DNA of 64,000 bases. Source: Cladocopium goreaui (Eukaryota > Sar > Dinophyceae > Suessiales > Symbiodiniaceae). Positions 39,930-50,691 of the stretch are shown here, piece by piece. The translations under genes and the position numbers were made by a program. Location of the stretch: NCBI GenBank assembly GCA_947184155.2, contig CAMXCT020002688.1, positions 1 to 64,000 of the forward strand. The letters run 5' to 3'. The first letter of the stretch is position 1; each line of letters opens with the position of its first letter. A model generated the notes under the pieces. It searched no databases. It was not told the DNA's origin and worked only from the letters and a program-made list of their open reading frames with translations.

Positions 39930-41700
39930 TATTACTGCCCTCGCATCTGTTCAGCATCCCTGCGACCGGCAAACATCCGCTACCGGTACGACTTTTTCCG
40001 GGCAGCAGCATCGGCGCTAAGCTTCTTGGCTACAGCTGAATCCTTCGGCGCCCAAATCCCCTCCGCCATCACCTGCAGCAATCGCACGTTGCTGTTCAGC
40101 TTGGTAAGATCATCTGCAGGGATCTCTTCACCGGGCGCCCATCTGACCAATCTAGGGCCCCATCCTCCTCAAGAGCCTGGCGCATGGCTGCGATGTCAAT
40201 CGCAAGGCGCTTGTCTTCTCCAAGCGCCGCGCCATTCAGTAGATCAAATCCCGTCCGGGCCAAGATGGCCTTCCATCGGGCCACCATAGTCATCCATGCC
40301 TTCACGGTGAAGTCGGCATATATCATCTCCACCAAGAACGCTCTGATGTAGTGTGCTGCCTGAGGTCTCAGCAGCCAGCTGGACCTGACCACTCGCTTGA
40401 TGGTAGGTGATGACGGTCAACCTGTCAGGGCCTTCCAACACACCTGGATTTGCGAAGGCCAACACCATACCACCTGGAGATCGTCCACGAGGCATCCCAG
40501 CAAATGATGCATCTGAAACGCCAATCACCACCATGTCGTCCGAGTCGCATCCGATGGAGGCGAACTTCACTGTAACCGGGTTCCACCAGCACCTTCAGCT
40601 CCACCAAACGGATCATCTACTCCACAGAGCTACTCTCCACACCCCGAACGTCAAGTCAGCACGACATTGTCTGGCCCATTCCTTCTGATTGGGTCTGGTT
40701 AGGGCCTCTCTGAGTTGGATCCTTCAGCTTCTACGCATAGGCGTCCTGTTGCACCAACACTGGGCTGTCAGGCATTTGCCGCTCATACCTTCCACAGAAT
40801 TTGGCCCAATCCTTTGGATGTTGCCATTCAACGAAATTGAACAAAGAGCCCAACCTGGCCCGGATCATTTCCTGGCACTCCGGGGCAGCAATGAGGCGCA
40901 CATCCTCCACACGCACCGCCAAAATAGCCACCAATGTGAAACCCCCCAGAGAAGGAGAAAAACCCAGGACAAAGCTTCATCTCCCTGCCACCAATGGACT
41001 CAGCACCCCGCTTGAACCTCTTGAACCAGAATCGAAGTGATTCAGCCAGGCCGAATCCCGCCTTCTTCATCCGAAAGAGATCGGTCCTGGCACCTCGAGG
41101 AAACGGATCCATCGAAAACTTCCTCGCAAACCAGGGATAGTTCTTGGGGCATTGGATAAAGATTCTTCGATCTTTGGGCAAGTAGTCGCCTCGCAAGAAG
41201 ACCGCAGAGATGTCGGCAAAGTACATTGCACCACCAGGAAGCACAACACGTTGCGCGCCAAAAGAGAGGCCGTAGGTGCTTCAGTTTCGAATTCCCCGGC
41301 CTTTTGGTCCTTGTGACCGGCAATGACCAAGCGAGCTTTGAGCTTGGCGTTGCGGAGCGTCGGCATCAGTTGGATGGACATTGCGGGGATCGGTCTTGTT
41401 CACCAAGACAAAACGAGAAGGCAAAGTCTCGGAAGCCTCCACCACTTCGTTTGGCGTCACTGGTTGAAGAGCATCATGGTGAAAATAGATGCGAAGCGCC
41501 TCCAAAATCGGAGCTTCAAAGGCTTGCTGCCATTTGTGAGAAAGGTCCTGCCAAATTGGGGTCTGACCTTTCCCGTCTCCGGCTTGGAGACAATCTCCTC
41601 AGGCAAGTGGGTGAATTCGGTGATGCCTCGGCGCAAAGGATGGACGATAGGAGACGCAATCTCGGTGACATTCACAAAAGTCCCAAAGACCTCCTAGAGT
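39930..41700 (-). pseudogene. element X reverse transcriptase and RNase H remnants
   Basis: In order on the minus strand: KARLVIAGHKDQKAGEFE and EAPTASLLARN (41.4-41.2 kb), ADISAVFLRGDYL, RRIFIQCPKNYPWF, RMKKAGFGLAESLRFWF and GAESIGGREMKL (41.2-40.98 kb), then AVRVEDVRLIAAPECQEM and FCGRYERQM (40.9-40.75 kb). The catalytic pair expected as V-D-D reads V-E-D. RNase H follows as VVIGVSDASFAGMPRGRS (about 40.5 kb) and LAAETSGSTLHQS. The tail near 40.0 kb reads AEGIWAPKDSAVAKKL. These fragments need several frame changes, so the enzyme is dead. Confidence 0.78.
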
Positions 41701-43890
41701 TTTTGTTGTGTTTTCATTAACGCATCACGAGCTTCACCCACTTCTCGAAAAGCACATGTTGAACTTCTTCCATTTCGGGTGGACCCAAGTATTGAGTCAC
41801 CGCAATGTCATTCGGCCAGCCAGCGGCATCTTGAAGCTCCCAAAAGGACTGAACCAACCACTGGCCTGAAAGCCATGCATCTTCCACAAAGCGTCGAGCT
41901 TCCAACCGCTTGACCACATGAGATTCAAACTCGTAAGGATCTTGAAGCTCAAAGCGGACGACTCTATGCCATGGTCCACCCAAATGCTGTTGTGTGTTCC
42001 TGCCCGACCAGCGCACTGTCCACGATGAACTCGTGAAAACGACTCCTTGAACCAGTATAGGATCCATGAGCTCGGCGGACAGACCTATCGGCGCACGTTG
42101 AGGCCTGTTGGGGTTGAAGAGGTAGTAGACCTGAGTGGCCCGGATCCCAGCCAACCATTAGCAAAACTCCTGCCATAGCTCGTTGGATTGTGAAGTTTGC
42201 ATTGTGAAGCATGTGAATCATCGGAGGCGGAACCATCATTCTGGTAGATGGAGTTGGTGGACACTGGCGCTCATAATATCTTCCTTCGGCAATATATGTC
42301 GCTAGCTCTTCTCGCAAGACTGACTGGCCAATCTCGGGATGTTCCCCCAAAGGCGCCACCTGCAGATCTTCAATGGAGCGGCGCTGCAGATGCTGCAGGA
42401 CACCATTGCCCAACGAATTGGCCAGCGCTGACATCAAACTTGCATCTGAGTCTGAGAAGTCCGCCTGGTTGTCGAAGCGCTCCACATTGACGAATAGTTC
42501 CTCTCAAAGAGCAACCGAATCGGTCACCATCGCAGACAGCCTCTGCGTAGTTGTCCTCTGCGTTGGCATAGCCTATTGAACCGGTTTCGGTTGTAACTTC
42601 TCTTTCATGGACTTCAGATGTTTCTGGGTACGCTTCATGGCCGCATCGAAGTGGGATCTCCGTTCTTGGAACGGTCGAAGCGCCGGATCATCATCAGCCG
42701 CGCGCTTCCGGCTTGAAGAAGCAGGTCCAGACTGCCCCTTCTTCGCCTGAAGAGCGGCACATCGTCCAAGGGCGAAGCTGCACTCCTCAGCTGTGATCCA
42801 TCGAGATGGAACTTTTCTAGGATCTTCTTCATCACTGAATTCCTATGCTCTGGATCAACCGTCGCCTTTTGTGGTTTCTTCCCCTTAGTCTGGCGAGGCT
42901 TCTTCAAGACTTCCTTGGCAGGAGCATCAGCAGGATGACGAAGATGACGATGATGACGATGATCAAGTCCTTCAAAGCTCTGGCTGAAACGGCAGAAGCT
43001 TCTTGCTCTTCAGCAACCGCCAGTCGGACGAACTCCAAAGGCACGCCCTTCAAGTTGTTCTGGTATCTGATCCAAACCTTCTTGATGGCCCCCTATTTGC
43101 GTTCGATAGCAGCCACAACTGCCGGACCTAGCCAAGATATCTGATCTTGTAATCTTCGGGCAAGGCCACGACGGTGTGGAGGAGGTTCCCAAAACATCAC
43201 CTGGGCACCCTCCGCCAGCAGCTCTAATCGAGGAAGTCTCGCTCTGGATCCAGGTGTTTTCTTCAAGGCTTCCGTGGTCCTTGCCAAACACCAATTGCAC
43301 CGGCGGAAAACCAGCCACTCTGGATTGATTGTTCCTGGCAGCAGTCACTGCCACCACCGCCGATTGTAGAGCTTCCAAGCCTCTTTGATGACCTTCATCA
43401 AGAAGACTTTCAGAACCGCTCCATGGCGTTCAGCCCGCGACATTCTCCAATGGGCAGTCAGAGGAACCATGTCATGGAACACTGCAAACGAGTGGAGTAG
43501 GGCTTCCAATTGTCCTCGAAATTCTGATCCCTGATCCGTCATCAGAACATTCGGAGGACCCAACGGTCCCGAATCATCACCACGGTCGCCTCCGCATCGG
43601 GATTCTTGCCACCGCGATCTGGTAGAGGGCGAAGGCATCCAACAGGTGAGCCACAACAAACTTCTCACCCGACTCATCCCAAACAAAGAAGGGGTCGGCC
43701 ACCACCCGGTCGTTGATTGAAATGGGTCGATGAAAGGCCGCTATGGGAGCGGCCTGTGGAGGTGCCACCTGTTTGCAAATTTGGCGCTCCAAACGCAACA
43801 CAATGTTCAGCAACTCCTGCTTGGCCCCATTCAAGGACAACATCCGTTTAAGCTTCTCATTTGTCACATGCCCTATGGCCACATGCAAGC
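41701..43890 (-). pseudogene. element X integrase and linker remnants
   Basis: From the right: an HHCC-like region (HVAIGHVTNEKLKRMLSLNG ... ICKQVAPP, first Cys lost), an integrase core (VVADPFFVWDESGEKF, NVLMTDQGSEFRGQLEA, RMSRAERHGAVLKVF) and a GKDHG-type integrase C-terminal part. A long linker follows with basic and acidic stretches (42.9-42.6 kb) and a region at 42.5-41.7 kb including YYLFNPNRPQRAPIG and FELQDPYEFESHVVKRLEA. The catalytic Asp and Glu contexts are visible, but frames are broken. Confidence 0.72.
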
Positions 43891-44372
43891 GTGAATGGAC
43901 TTGTTCACCATCGCCGCATTGTCAGAGAAGCTGATGTAGTCATACCGGGCCACAAACTGCTGGCTCTCTTGTTGTTGCAGATGTTGACGGGGTTGTCCGT
44001 CAGGGGCGGCCTCCACCTCCACTGGAACAGCCTCCCACATCCGGCTGTCAAGTACTTGAGCATGTAGCGCCAAGTTGACGTCAATGGAGGATTCCAACGT
44101 AGCTGCCTCCAGCCCCATCAATATCCATCTACAAAACTGAGGCGTCCACATTGCTGCCAAGTCGGTCGATGGATGGCCACATCTCTTTGGTTCGTTCGGT
44201 CCCACAATGACACCGTCCCCTCGATCGGTTGATGTTCTCCCGGTTGATGGTTGCACCTCATCTTGGGAAATCAAGGCGATACGATCATCGGGCGGTTCAT
44301 CTGAATCGCTGTCGGCTTCTTGCGGGGCTTGCTAAACACGTGATCAACTAATCCCAGACGGCACATGTGGAT
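43891..44372 (-). pseudogene. element X methyltransferase-like domain, C-terminal piece
   Basis: The minus strand at 44372 opens with QKDIHMCRLGLVDHVFSKPR and KKPTAIQMN, then HQPGEHQPIEGT. This is the usual end of the methyltransferase-like module in these polyproteins (pattern MCxFGLxDP...K.T). It continues through acidic sequence to SFSDNAAMVNKS before the integrase zinc site. The first half of the same domain lies 16.5 kb away at 60918-61300. Confidence 0.7.
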
Positions 44373-44381
44373 GTCCTTCTG

Positions 44382-44413
44382 GGGAGAAGGATCAAAAAAA
44401 CATTTTTAGGGAC
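44382..44413 (+). repeat. left terminal inverted repeat of element Y
   Basis: Starts GGGAGAAGGATCAAAAAAAC and continues ATTTTTAGGGA. Partial further copies of the ATCAAAAAAACATT motif follow to about 44580. Confidence 0.72.
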
Positions 44414-44668
44414 CAAAAAAAACATTTTTAGCCGAGTTCAAAAAAAACATTAATTAGGGATCAAAAAAAATTAGGAGACCATTTGTGAGAAGGGTAGGGG
44501 TTGCGCCCATTCCAGGCTGGATCAAAAAAACATTAATAAGGATCAAAAAACATAAATGATTTAGCTGATCATAAATAAGGATCAACACGTATGATCAAGA
44601 AGCGGGAGGGGGGGACAAAAATGTGGCTTGAATCAAGAAGCGGGAGGGGGGGGGGTTGGGGGGAGGGC

Positions 44669-44867
44669 TGAAGAGGGGCCCTAGCGTCTACTTCAAGATC
44701 AGCTAAGGCGTCTTCCCCAATGACAGCACCTTTTACTCTCAGCCTGTTGCCGGTCAGTGCTTGTCCACAGGGTTACTCTATATACCTCTTGAGCCTTGAG
44801 GGGCGCATATAAATGTGCTCAATACTCATGCATGTACCTCTGTAGGTATTAGGTCGAAACAAAAACA
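44669..44867 (-). repeat. 3' LTR of element 3
   Basis: 199 bp, the partner of 50692-50890. The differences cluster in a CTTTTACTCTCAG stretch and around GTGCTTGTCCACA. Confidence 0.93.
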
Positions 44868-45523
44868 CAGGCACAAATTCAAAAGCAATGAGTAGCGCAC
44901 TACGCCTTGTCGTACCCAATTGGTATTAAGAGTATCTTCCTGTCTTTTCTACACAATGGCAAATAGCAAAAATAAACCGGAGTTACGCAGTGGCTTCGAA
45001 TTGAAAAACACGTGAAAGCAGGGAATGTCCTAAAGACATGCCGAAAAAGAACAGCGGATTCGCTAATTTTTCCAGTAGCGACCAATGGTGCTTCGCGCAC
45101 GGTCTCTCCACAGGCAAAATGCCTTGCTCTACCGGTGAAAGTTCGAATTGAAAAGTTCGGTTTGCAAGATTCAGAAATTCCGGTCATACGAAAAACAATT
45201 GACCCAATCACGAAATAAACGGAAATAGCGGATCTCCAAAGTTGCTCATTCAAGCGAACAATGGACAGAAATCGAAGTTAGTAAGTTTTGGAGTTCGCTC
45301 CATTCGGAGTGGTCTGCTCACAGAAAGTTTCATGGAGATAAATGTGTATAGTATCTCTATTTACAAGAGTATCTATTTTACATTAAATTGAAGTTCGGAC
45401 ACTTGTGGCATTGTCTCTATCTAAAAGAGTATATGCCATCTTGTGGAAATAGGTTCATGCACAGAAAAACTGTACACGGCCTCTCATGCTGTGTTATCTT
45501 CATTTAAAGAAGTATACACTCAC
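44868..45523 (-). other. element 3 3' untranslated region
   Basis: 656 bases between ORF3 and the 3' LTR. I see no gene; short repeats of a TATCTCTATTTACAAGAGTA type occur near 45350-45510. Confidence 0.6.
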
Positions 45524-47107
45524 TCATCGCCAATCACTTTGTCTCCATGGTCTGGACGAAGAAGATGAGGATCCACCCCAACCAGTGTTGCCCTGATACG
45601 TTGATGCTTGATCTTCATATGCCTTTCTCTTTTTCTCCTTCTGTCTTTCCTTTCTTGTAGCGGCATACTTCATCTTCTGGTTAGCTTGTTTGTAATGATG
45701 TCGTTCATTCCACGACATGTCAGAAGGATCTAGATGAACAAGAATTGGATTGTGTGCATCACGATCATTTGGAGCAACCATAAAGATATTGTGATCACCA
45801 TGTAAGCAAGTTTCATTTACTTTGAAGTAAAATTCACCCACATAGTTCATGTGATCTTCATCTTCATAGTATTCAGGGTATTCCTCACACACCAGACGTG
45901 AATGACCCCACTCAACAACTGTCAGCATACAACAATCACCTTTGCCCGATGTCTTCTTCACGAGCTCGTCGGTATATGAAACTGTTGTAATGCCATCCAA
46001 GTGCGTTGCAAGAAAATCAAGATCCCGGTAACTGCAAGAAATGAAGTGTTTGACCCTGACTGGAGGGTATGTTGAATCAAAATTCTTGCGTAGGGCTTGT
46101 GTTGCAGCACCCATCATTCTGTTGATCCAGAATTGGATTAGGCTGTGTTGATATGTAGGGACACCTGGAGATTTTGGTGTGGTGTAATAGCATGCCTTGT
46201 TTCCATCACCTGCGATGACGTCAACTTGATATCTAGCACACTCAAAAGCCATAACAGCTAAACACTCACCAACAATACCAGGAGAGTCTGATGCATATTT
46301 TTGTCCAACGTGAAAAACGCACACACGTGTCATCTTCATCCTGGCTCGTGTCAAGTCAATAATCTTATCTGTATCACGGTCCTTTGTCTTTCCCCAAGAT
46401 ACTTCAAAGATTGCCCATGAGACTTGTCGAACTCGTGTGTCGTTGTCGTCTGTGTGATATCCAGCAATTTGCCTGATACTGCCGTCCTTTCCTATGCGAG
46501 CTGCCACCATCAAGTCATGATAGTCATTGAAGCAAGTTTTAAACTGCACCTCTTCGAGTCTTTCTCTTTGAGGATATAGTGAACCAGCTTCGCAATTCAT
46601 GAAAAGATGTCCTCCAAAGTTCTTGATGACGTTGATGAAGTAATTGTTGAACTGAGTCTTGTTCTCATCAAATTTTTCATGTTCTTCATCAATACTGTAA
46701 TCAATGTGTGGAATGAATTGTTGAAATCTTTCTGGGACAGGGCATTTTTCAAATCTGTTTCTGCACCAGTTTCCCAAATTCCAAAACATCATTGTAATCT
46801 GGGAAGAGGATCTGTATGGAAATTCATCATCTCTGTATGTTGGGTCTAGTAGGCCTCCACCTAAATACCTGTAAGCCAAGCTGTGCAAGATCATACAACA
46901 AGGCAAGACCTTGTGGTCCTCAACATAAGATTGAAGTACCTTTGTCAGGTTTCCAAAATCGTCATCAATCCTTCTTTCTGCTTCTTTTGAGGCTTCTTCT
47001 GATTTGTTTTGATGAAGAGGATGCATCTTTGGATCACTACAACCATATTCGATGTTGTTCTTGAGATGATCTAGTTTGTGATGGTTGTTGATCTTTATGT
47101 CTGGCAA
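45524..47107 (-). CDS. element 3 ORF3: EEP-type nuclease-like protein
   Basis: About 527 codons, overlapping ORF2 by at least 71 bases in the +1 frame; the first codon shown is TTG, so entry by frameshift is likely. Motifs fit the endonuclease/exonuclease/phosphatase fold: MFWNLGNW (about 107-114, cf. WN.), FMNCEAGSL (about 169-177, catalytic Glu), a central sheet with ARIGKDG and VSWAIFEVSWG, and VIAGDGNKACYY (about 297-308, cf. GDxN). The later region has VVEWGHSRLVCEEYPEYYED. The C-terminus is basic and Ser-rich (KKRKAYEDQ, GGSSSSSSRPW). Family members cleave phosphodiesters or remove phosphates; LINE endonucleases belong here. The same type of domain occurs at the 3' end of element 4. The final His-containing motif is unclear. 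Confidence 0.68.
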   Translation of the reverse strand: MPDIKINNHHKLDHLKNNIEYGCSDPKMHPLHQNKSEEASKEAERRIDDDFGNLTKVLQSYVEDHKVLPCCMILHSLAYRYLGGGLLDPTYRDDEFPYRSSSQITMMFWNLGNWCRNRFEKCPVPERFQQFIPHIDYSIDEEHEKFDENKTQFNNYFINVIKNFGGHLFMNCEAGSLYPQRERLEEVQFKTCFNDYHDLMVAARIGKDGSIRQIAGYHTDDNDTRVRQVSWAIFEVSWGKTKDRDTDKIIDLTRARMKMTRVCVFHVGQKYASDSPGIVGECLAVMAFECARYQVDVIAGDGNKACYYTTPKSPGVPTYQHSLIQFWINRMMGAATQALRKNFDSTYPPVRVKHFISCSYRDLDFLATHLDGITTVSYTDELVKKTSGKGDCCMLTVVEWGHSRLVCEEYPEYYEDEDHMNYVGEFYFKVNETCLHGDHNIFMVAPNDRDAHNPILVHLDPSDMSWNERHHYKQANQKMKYAATRKERQKEKKRKAYEDQASTYQGNTGWGGSSSSSSRPWRQSDWR

Positions 47108-48749
47108 TGTACTCGGCCATCAACTGTTCATCTGTAAGATGGTACCAATAATCTTGATGTGGAGACATAGTCTTCCTGTACTTTACATGCCAAAACATAT
47201 GTCGATGTTTCGAGGATGCTGGATAACCTTGATTGTAAAATCCTGCCCATTCACCATGGTAACCATCTGTAAAACAATCCTTCAATTTTCGAAAAACTGA
47301 ATCATCTTCGTTTCCAGTGATATCTTGACCATAGTAAAATCTTTGTGCAGGTTTCACCTCAGGAGCTGTCTCATCATCTTGAATGTTTGTCTTCTTCTCC
47401 CCTGATTCCTCCTTCTCTGAGGAGCATTCAGGTGGAGCTGGTTCCTCTTTCTCACAAGAGCTTCCAGCTGGGACATGTGGCTCCTGTGTGTCTTTTTCTT
47501 CCTCTTCGACCACAATCTCCTCTTCTTCTTCTTCCTGTTTTGCCTCTTCTTTGACAAAGCTCTGTTTGATCTTTTGCTGAACATTCTTGTTGCACATACT
47601 CATCCATCTTAGAGTACACTCAACCAATTTGTCATCATCAGTTTCCAAAATGATATGCTTGTCCTCAATGTTCAAACTTTCAATAGTGTTCTTGTACTCA
47701 GGATCGGCACTACCTTGTCCTTGAAGATCAGGAAGAGGAGTATTTGGATCATCGTCCACCAAATCTGGATCCTCCATATCAAGGAAATTGTCTGCAGTGA
47801 TGTGCTCACTGTCCTTGAGAACCGTTGTAACATCCAGTTTGAACTCATGAAACTTTTCCCAGGAGATCTCATAACCCATCGACGGTGCATATTGGTCCAT
47901 ACATGTTGAAAATGGAGCATCTGCCACTACTGACATCATCAACCATAAGGAGAAATAACTGATGTCACCACGCTCTAAGGGTTGACCTCCTTCCAAGTCA
48001 TCAGGATGAAGGACTGTTTGACCTGCGAGTGCAATCTCATGTAGGATACTTCTGTGCTCTGGTTTGAGTTGCCTGACTAAAAATAGTCCATGTCGGTCTT
48101 CAGGATTTCTTCGAGGATTTGCATCTGGTACCACATCATCTTCTTGTTCTACTTGAATTTCAGATGCAACAACTTCTTCTGGCTGTTGTTGTGGTTCCTC
48201 TCTCTCTTGAGAGCTTCCACTTTTCTCTTCCTGAGGCCTGACAAAAAACATGTAATCTTGGCAAAAACTCAAGTTCTTCACCAGCATCATCATCATCGTG
48301 ATCTTCCATGTCAACATTAGCCTTCTCTGTTTCTGGAATATCCAGATATATCCATCAAGCTTTGTAGATATATGGAAGTCACCTGTACCACATTCCCTGA
48401 CCTTTGTTCTTGCTCGGGCAGATTGATGGAATGCTTCGTGCTGAAAGAACTGGTTGTAGGCATGTTCAACAAAGAATCTGTAAGACTGAGCTGTCAACTC
48501 CTTTCTGCTATCCACAAATTGTCGAAGCTTGTTGAGAGCAAAGATGGTAAAATGGCAAAAGTTAGCAGGTGCTTCATCTTCATACAAATCGATTGCCATA
48601 ATCATCATTTTTGTGGAAAAAGAGAAATGCCGTTCAGGTTCTGGGATGACTGTTCTCTTGTTCATGGGAACTGTTGTTCCTTGAATAGTCATGTCATACC
48701 CATGAGTGTTCAACTCCAGTGCATCCAAAATGTTTCCATCACGGTCCAC
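47037..48749 (-). CDS. element 3 ORF2, function unknown
   Basis: About 570 codons from a GTG; the frame is open up to a TAG near 48845, so it overlaps ORF1 by about 40 bases in the +1 frame. It starts DRDGNILDALELNTHGYDM and has a helical region with FCHFTIFALNKLRQFVDSRK, an SQEREEP linker like that of ORF1, a region HGLFLVRQLKPEHRSILHEI, a strongly acidic stretch (EEEEEEIVVEEEEKD) and an aromatic-rich end (GEWAGFYNQGYPASSKHRHM). I recognise no catalytic motif. The shared linker style and position suggest it is normally fused to ORF1 by a frameshift. Confidence 0.65.
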   Translation of the reverse strand: MDRDGNILDALELNTHGYDMTIQGTTVPMNKRTVIPEPERHFSFSTKMMIMAIDLYEDEAPANFCHFTIFALNKLRQFVDSRKELTAQSYRFFVEHAYNQFFQHEAFHQSARARTKVRECGTGDFHISTKLDGYIWIFQKQRRLMLTWKITMMMMLVKNLSFCQDYMFFVRPQEEKSGSSQEREEPQQQPEEVVASEIQVEQEDDVVPDANPRRNPEDRHGLFLVRQLKPEHRSILHEIALAGQTVLHPDDLEGGQPLERGDISYFSLWLMMSVVADAPFSTCMDQYAPSMGYEISWEKFHEFKLDVTTVLKDSEHITADNFLDMEDPDLVDDDPNTPLPDLQGQGSADPEYKNTIESLNIEDKHIILETDDDKLVECTLRWMSMCNKNVQQKIKQSFVKEEAKQEEEEEEIVVEEEEKDTQEPHVPAGSSCEKEEPAPPECSSEKEESGEKKTNIQDDETAPEVKPAQRFYYGQDITGNEDDSVFRKLKDCFTDGYHGEWAGFYNQGYPASSKHRHMFWHVKYRKTMSPHQDYWYHLTDEQLMAEYIARHKDQQPSQTRSSQEQHRIWL

Positions 48750-48801
48750 CTTTCTCTTGCAGAAATCTCCCCAGAGCTTGTTGTTCTCTCTAATGAACTG
48801 A

Positions 48802-50634
48802 TCAGACTGCTTCTGAGAGATATTCCATGTCCTTCTGTATTGCTAAGTCTCTTTCATATAGCAAGAACTTCTCTCTCCAGTTTTCTCTGCTGATACTGAA
48901 CCTGTCTTCCCAACCTGCTGGTTCAACTTGACCTCGCATCCAGTCTGTCCAATGTCGTCGACAAGAATCCAAATAACCTTCCATGGCCTCAATGTTTGAT
49001 TGTTTATGTCCAGTCCATGGAAGCTTCTCCCAGTCAGCACGACTAATGGATTGCCTTCTAAGTGCTATCTTCTGTTGAGTGAGTAGAAGGTTCCATTCCC
49101 TGAGAACAATGACCTTCTCACCTGAGGAGTTCTTGGTGAGTTCGCCGTTCTCTTCTCGTGCGCAAACGATACCAGCTTCATACAGGACCCAGGGATTTGA
49201 TGCAGAGATCGAACTTCTTGTAGCTTGTTCTACAATTGGGTCTTCCAGTTCATCTGGTGGATCTTCTGCTTCCCAGAGGTTGACAACTTCTTCACCCATT
49301 GGGTCGTCATGGACTTCCAATGATGGCTCCTCTTGTTGGTTGTCTTGAGCATCTTGTTGAGGATCATCATGTTGTGGAGGTTCTGAACTTCCTGATGATG
49401 AGCGTTGTTGCTCCCAGGCATCTTGAGGTTCCTCTCTCTCTTGAGAGCGTCCTCTTCTTGATGGTTGTTCATATGGATTCCTCATTGGTACATCATCATC
49501 TTGCGCAGATGCCTCTCTCTCATGAGAGCGTTCTGCTGTTGCACCATAAATTGAATCCACGAGAGGGTCAAAGTCATTCTCGTTGCATAGTGGTGTACCA
49601 AAAACCAATCTTCCATAGTTTTGTGGAACATCTTGACCCATGAACTCCCATGCTGTGATTCTGACTTCATCAGGAATATCTTGTCCAGGAATAAAACTTG
49701 AACCTTTCTCCTTCATGACATGTTTCCATGTTGTGTTTGAATGCCATGAACCACCTGTGACTGATGGAGGTAGAGAGTGACCACGTCCTTGATGAATAAC
49801 ATTACACGCTATAGTGGGGAGTTGTTCCTTGACGTGGAGGTACTGGAAAGGAACGTCACCATGAAATAGAACTACACCATTCTTTGTCAGGAAGAGTTGG
49901 TTGTCCACAATAAAACTTGGATCCAACACGAGGTACACAGGTCGCCTGTATGTTCGATGTTCTTGATACTGTCTGAATGCCACCAATGCCAGTTCATCTG
50001 ACCAAGGAACAACTATATGAGGAGCTGCTCCTGAGGCTGCTGCTACTTCAGCTCTCTCTTCTTGATCTCGTTCATGTTCTTGACGTTTTTGTGCAACAAA
50101 CAGGATTGCTTCAGGACTAGTCACTGTTGCTTCTGGAAGTAAATCCATCCAAGACTCAATAAGTCTATTGCCAGTGAGTTGAAATCTAATCATCCACTTC
50201 TGAAGATCCATAGTTCCTCTGTTGTACTTCATCAACTGCATGAAACGGTATAAAAACACGTTCTGGGCACCCTTGATGAAATGAGGTCGTAGAAATCTTT
50301 TGAAATAGTTCACTCCTTCCTGGGGATCCCTGAGCATCTCTCTATCCAATAGCCTCTTGTATTGTTGAGCATCTCCTTCCAGTCGATTGCGCAAGGCTGG
50401 ACCACGTTTCTCAGGTTCTAACTCCGTGATGTCACACCAGTCATCAATTGCATCTTCAAAAGCAAAGAAACTAGTTCTCCCATCATATGCTGGAGCTACC
50501 TTTGTGGTCATTTGTTGCGTCATGTGAATCTGTGTCTGCTGGGGTGCTCTTCTCATTGCATAAGAGTCATATTGGTTCCATTCATCTGCATCGACAATGT
50601 CGAAGTCATCATCATCATAGCCATGGCGTGCCAT
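48802..50634 (-). CDS. element 3 ORF1: Gag with a KptA-like segment
   Basis: 610 codons from an ATG 44 bases inside the primer site. Residues 45-165 are a Gag core shared with element 4 (YDGRTSFFAFEDAIDDWCD, RFLRPHFIKGAQNVFLYRFM). Residues 215-270 read ELALVAFRQYQEHR, PVYLVLDPSFIVDNQLFL and TKNGVVLFHGDVPFQYL. This matches the C-terminal strand region of KptA/Tpt1 (pattern PVVLxVD...G..FY.S.NGVxLT..VPPxYL). The N-terminal half of that enzyme, with its RNA- and NAD-binding His and Arg residues, is missing, so catalysis is doubtful. Acidic, Ser/Gln-rich linkers with SQEREEPQ motifs follow, then a helical C-terminus. It ends 40-odd bases inside the next ORF. The KptA relation is inference from pattern alone. 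Confidence 0.75.
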   Translation of the reverse strand: MARHGYDDDDFDIVDADEWNQYDSYAMRRAPQQTQIHMTQQMTTKVAPAYDGRTSFFAFEDAIDDWCDITELEPEKRGPALRNRLEGDAQQYKRLLDREMLRDPQEGVNYFKRFLRPHFIKGAQNVFLYRFMQLMKYNRGTMDLQKWMIRFQLTGNRLIESWMDLLPEATVTSPEAILFVAQKRQEHERDQEERAEVAAASGAAPHIVVPWSDELALVAFRQYQEHRTYRRPVYLVLDPSFIVDNQLFLTKNGVVLFHGDVPFQYLHVKEQLPTIACNVIHQGRGHSLPPSVTGGSWHSNTTWKHVMKEKGSSFIPGQDIPDEVRITAWEFMGQDVPQNYGRLVFGTPLCNENDFDPLVDSIYGATAERSHEREASAQDDDVPMRNPYEQPSRRGRSQEREEPQDAWEQQRSSSGSSEPPQHDDPQQDAQDNQQEEPSLEVHDDPMGEEVVNLWEAEDPPDELEDPIVEQATRSSISASNPWVLYEAGIVCAREENGELTKNSSGEKVIVLREWNLLLTQQKIALRRQSISRADWEKLPWTGHKQSNIEAMEGYLDSCRRHWTDWMRGQVEPAGWEDRFSISRENWREKFLLYERDLAIQKDMEYLSEAV

Positions 50635-50677
50635 TGCTTGGGCTCTACCTGGAGCTCACCCTCAATGAGGGATCACT

Positions 50678-50689
50678 GCTCCGCTACCA
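50678..50689 (-). promoter_or_regulatory. tRNA primer-binding site of element 3
   Basis: TGGTAGCGGAGC, two bases inside the 5' LTR end; identical to the sites of elements 2 and 4. Confidence 0.75.
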
Positions 50690-50691
50690 CT

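Noticed and set aside
44382-44600. Poly-A-containing repeats as LINE tails
   Set aside because: The same sequence recurs inverted at 60.9 kb with a shared 9-bp target duplication, which fits terminal inverted repeats better.
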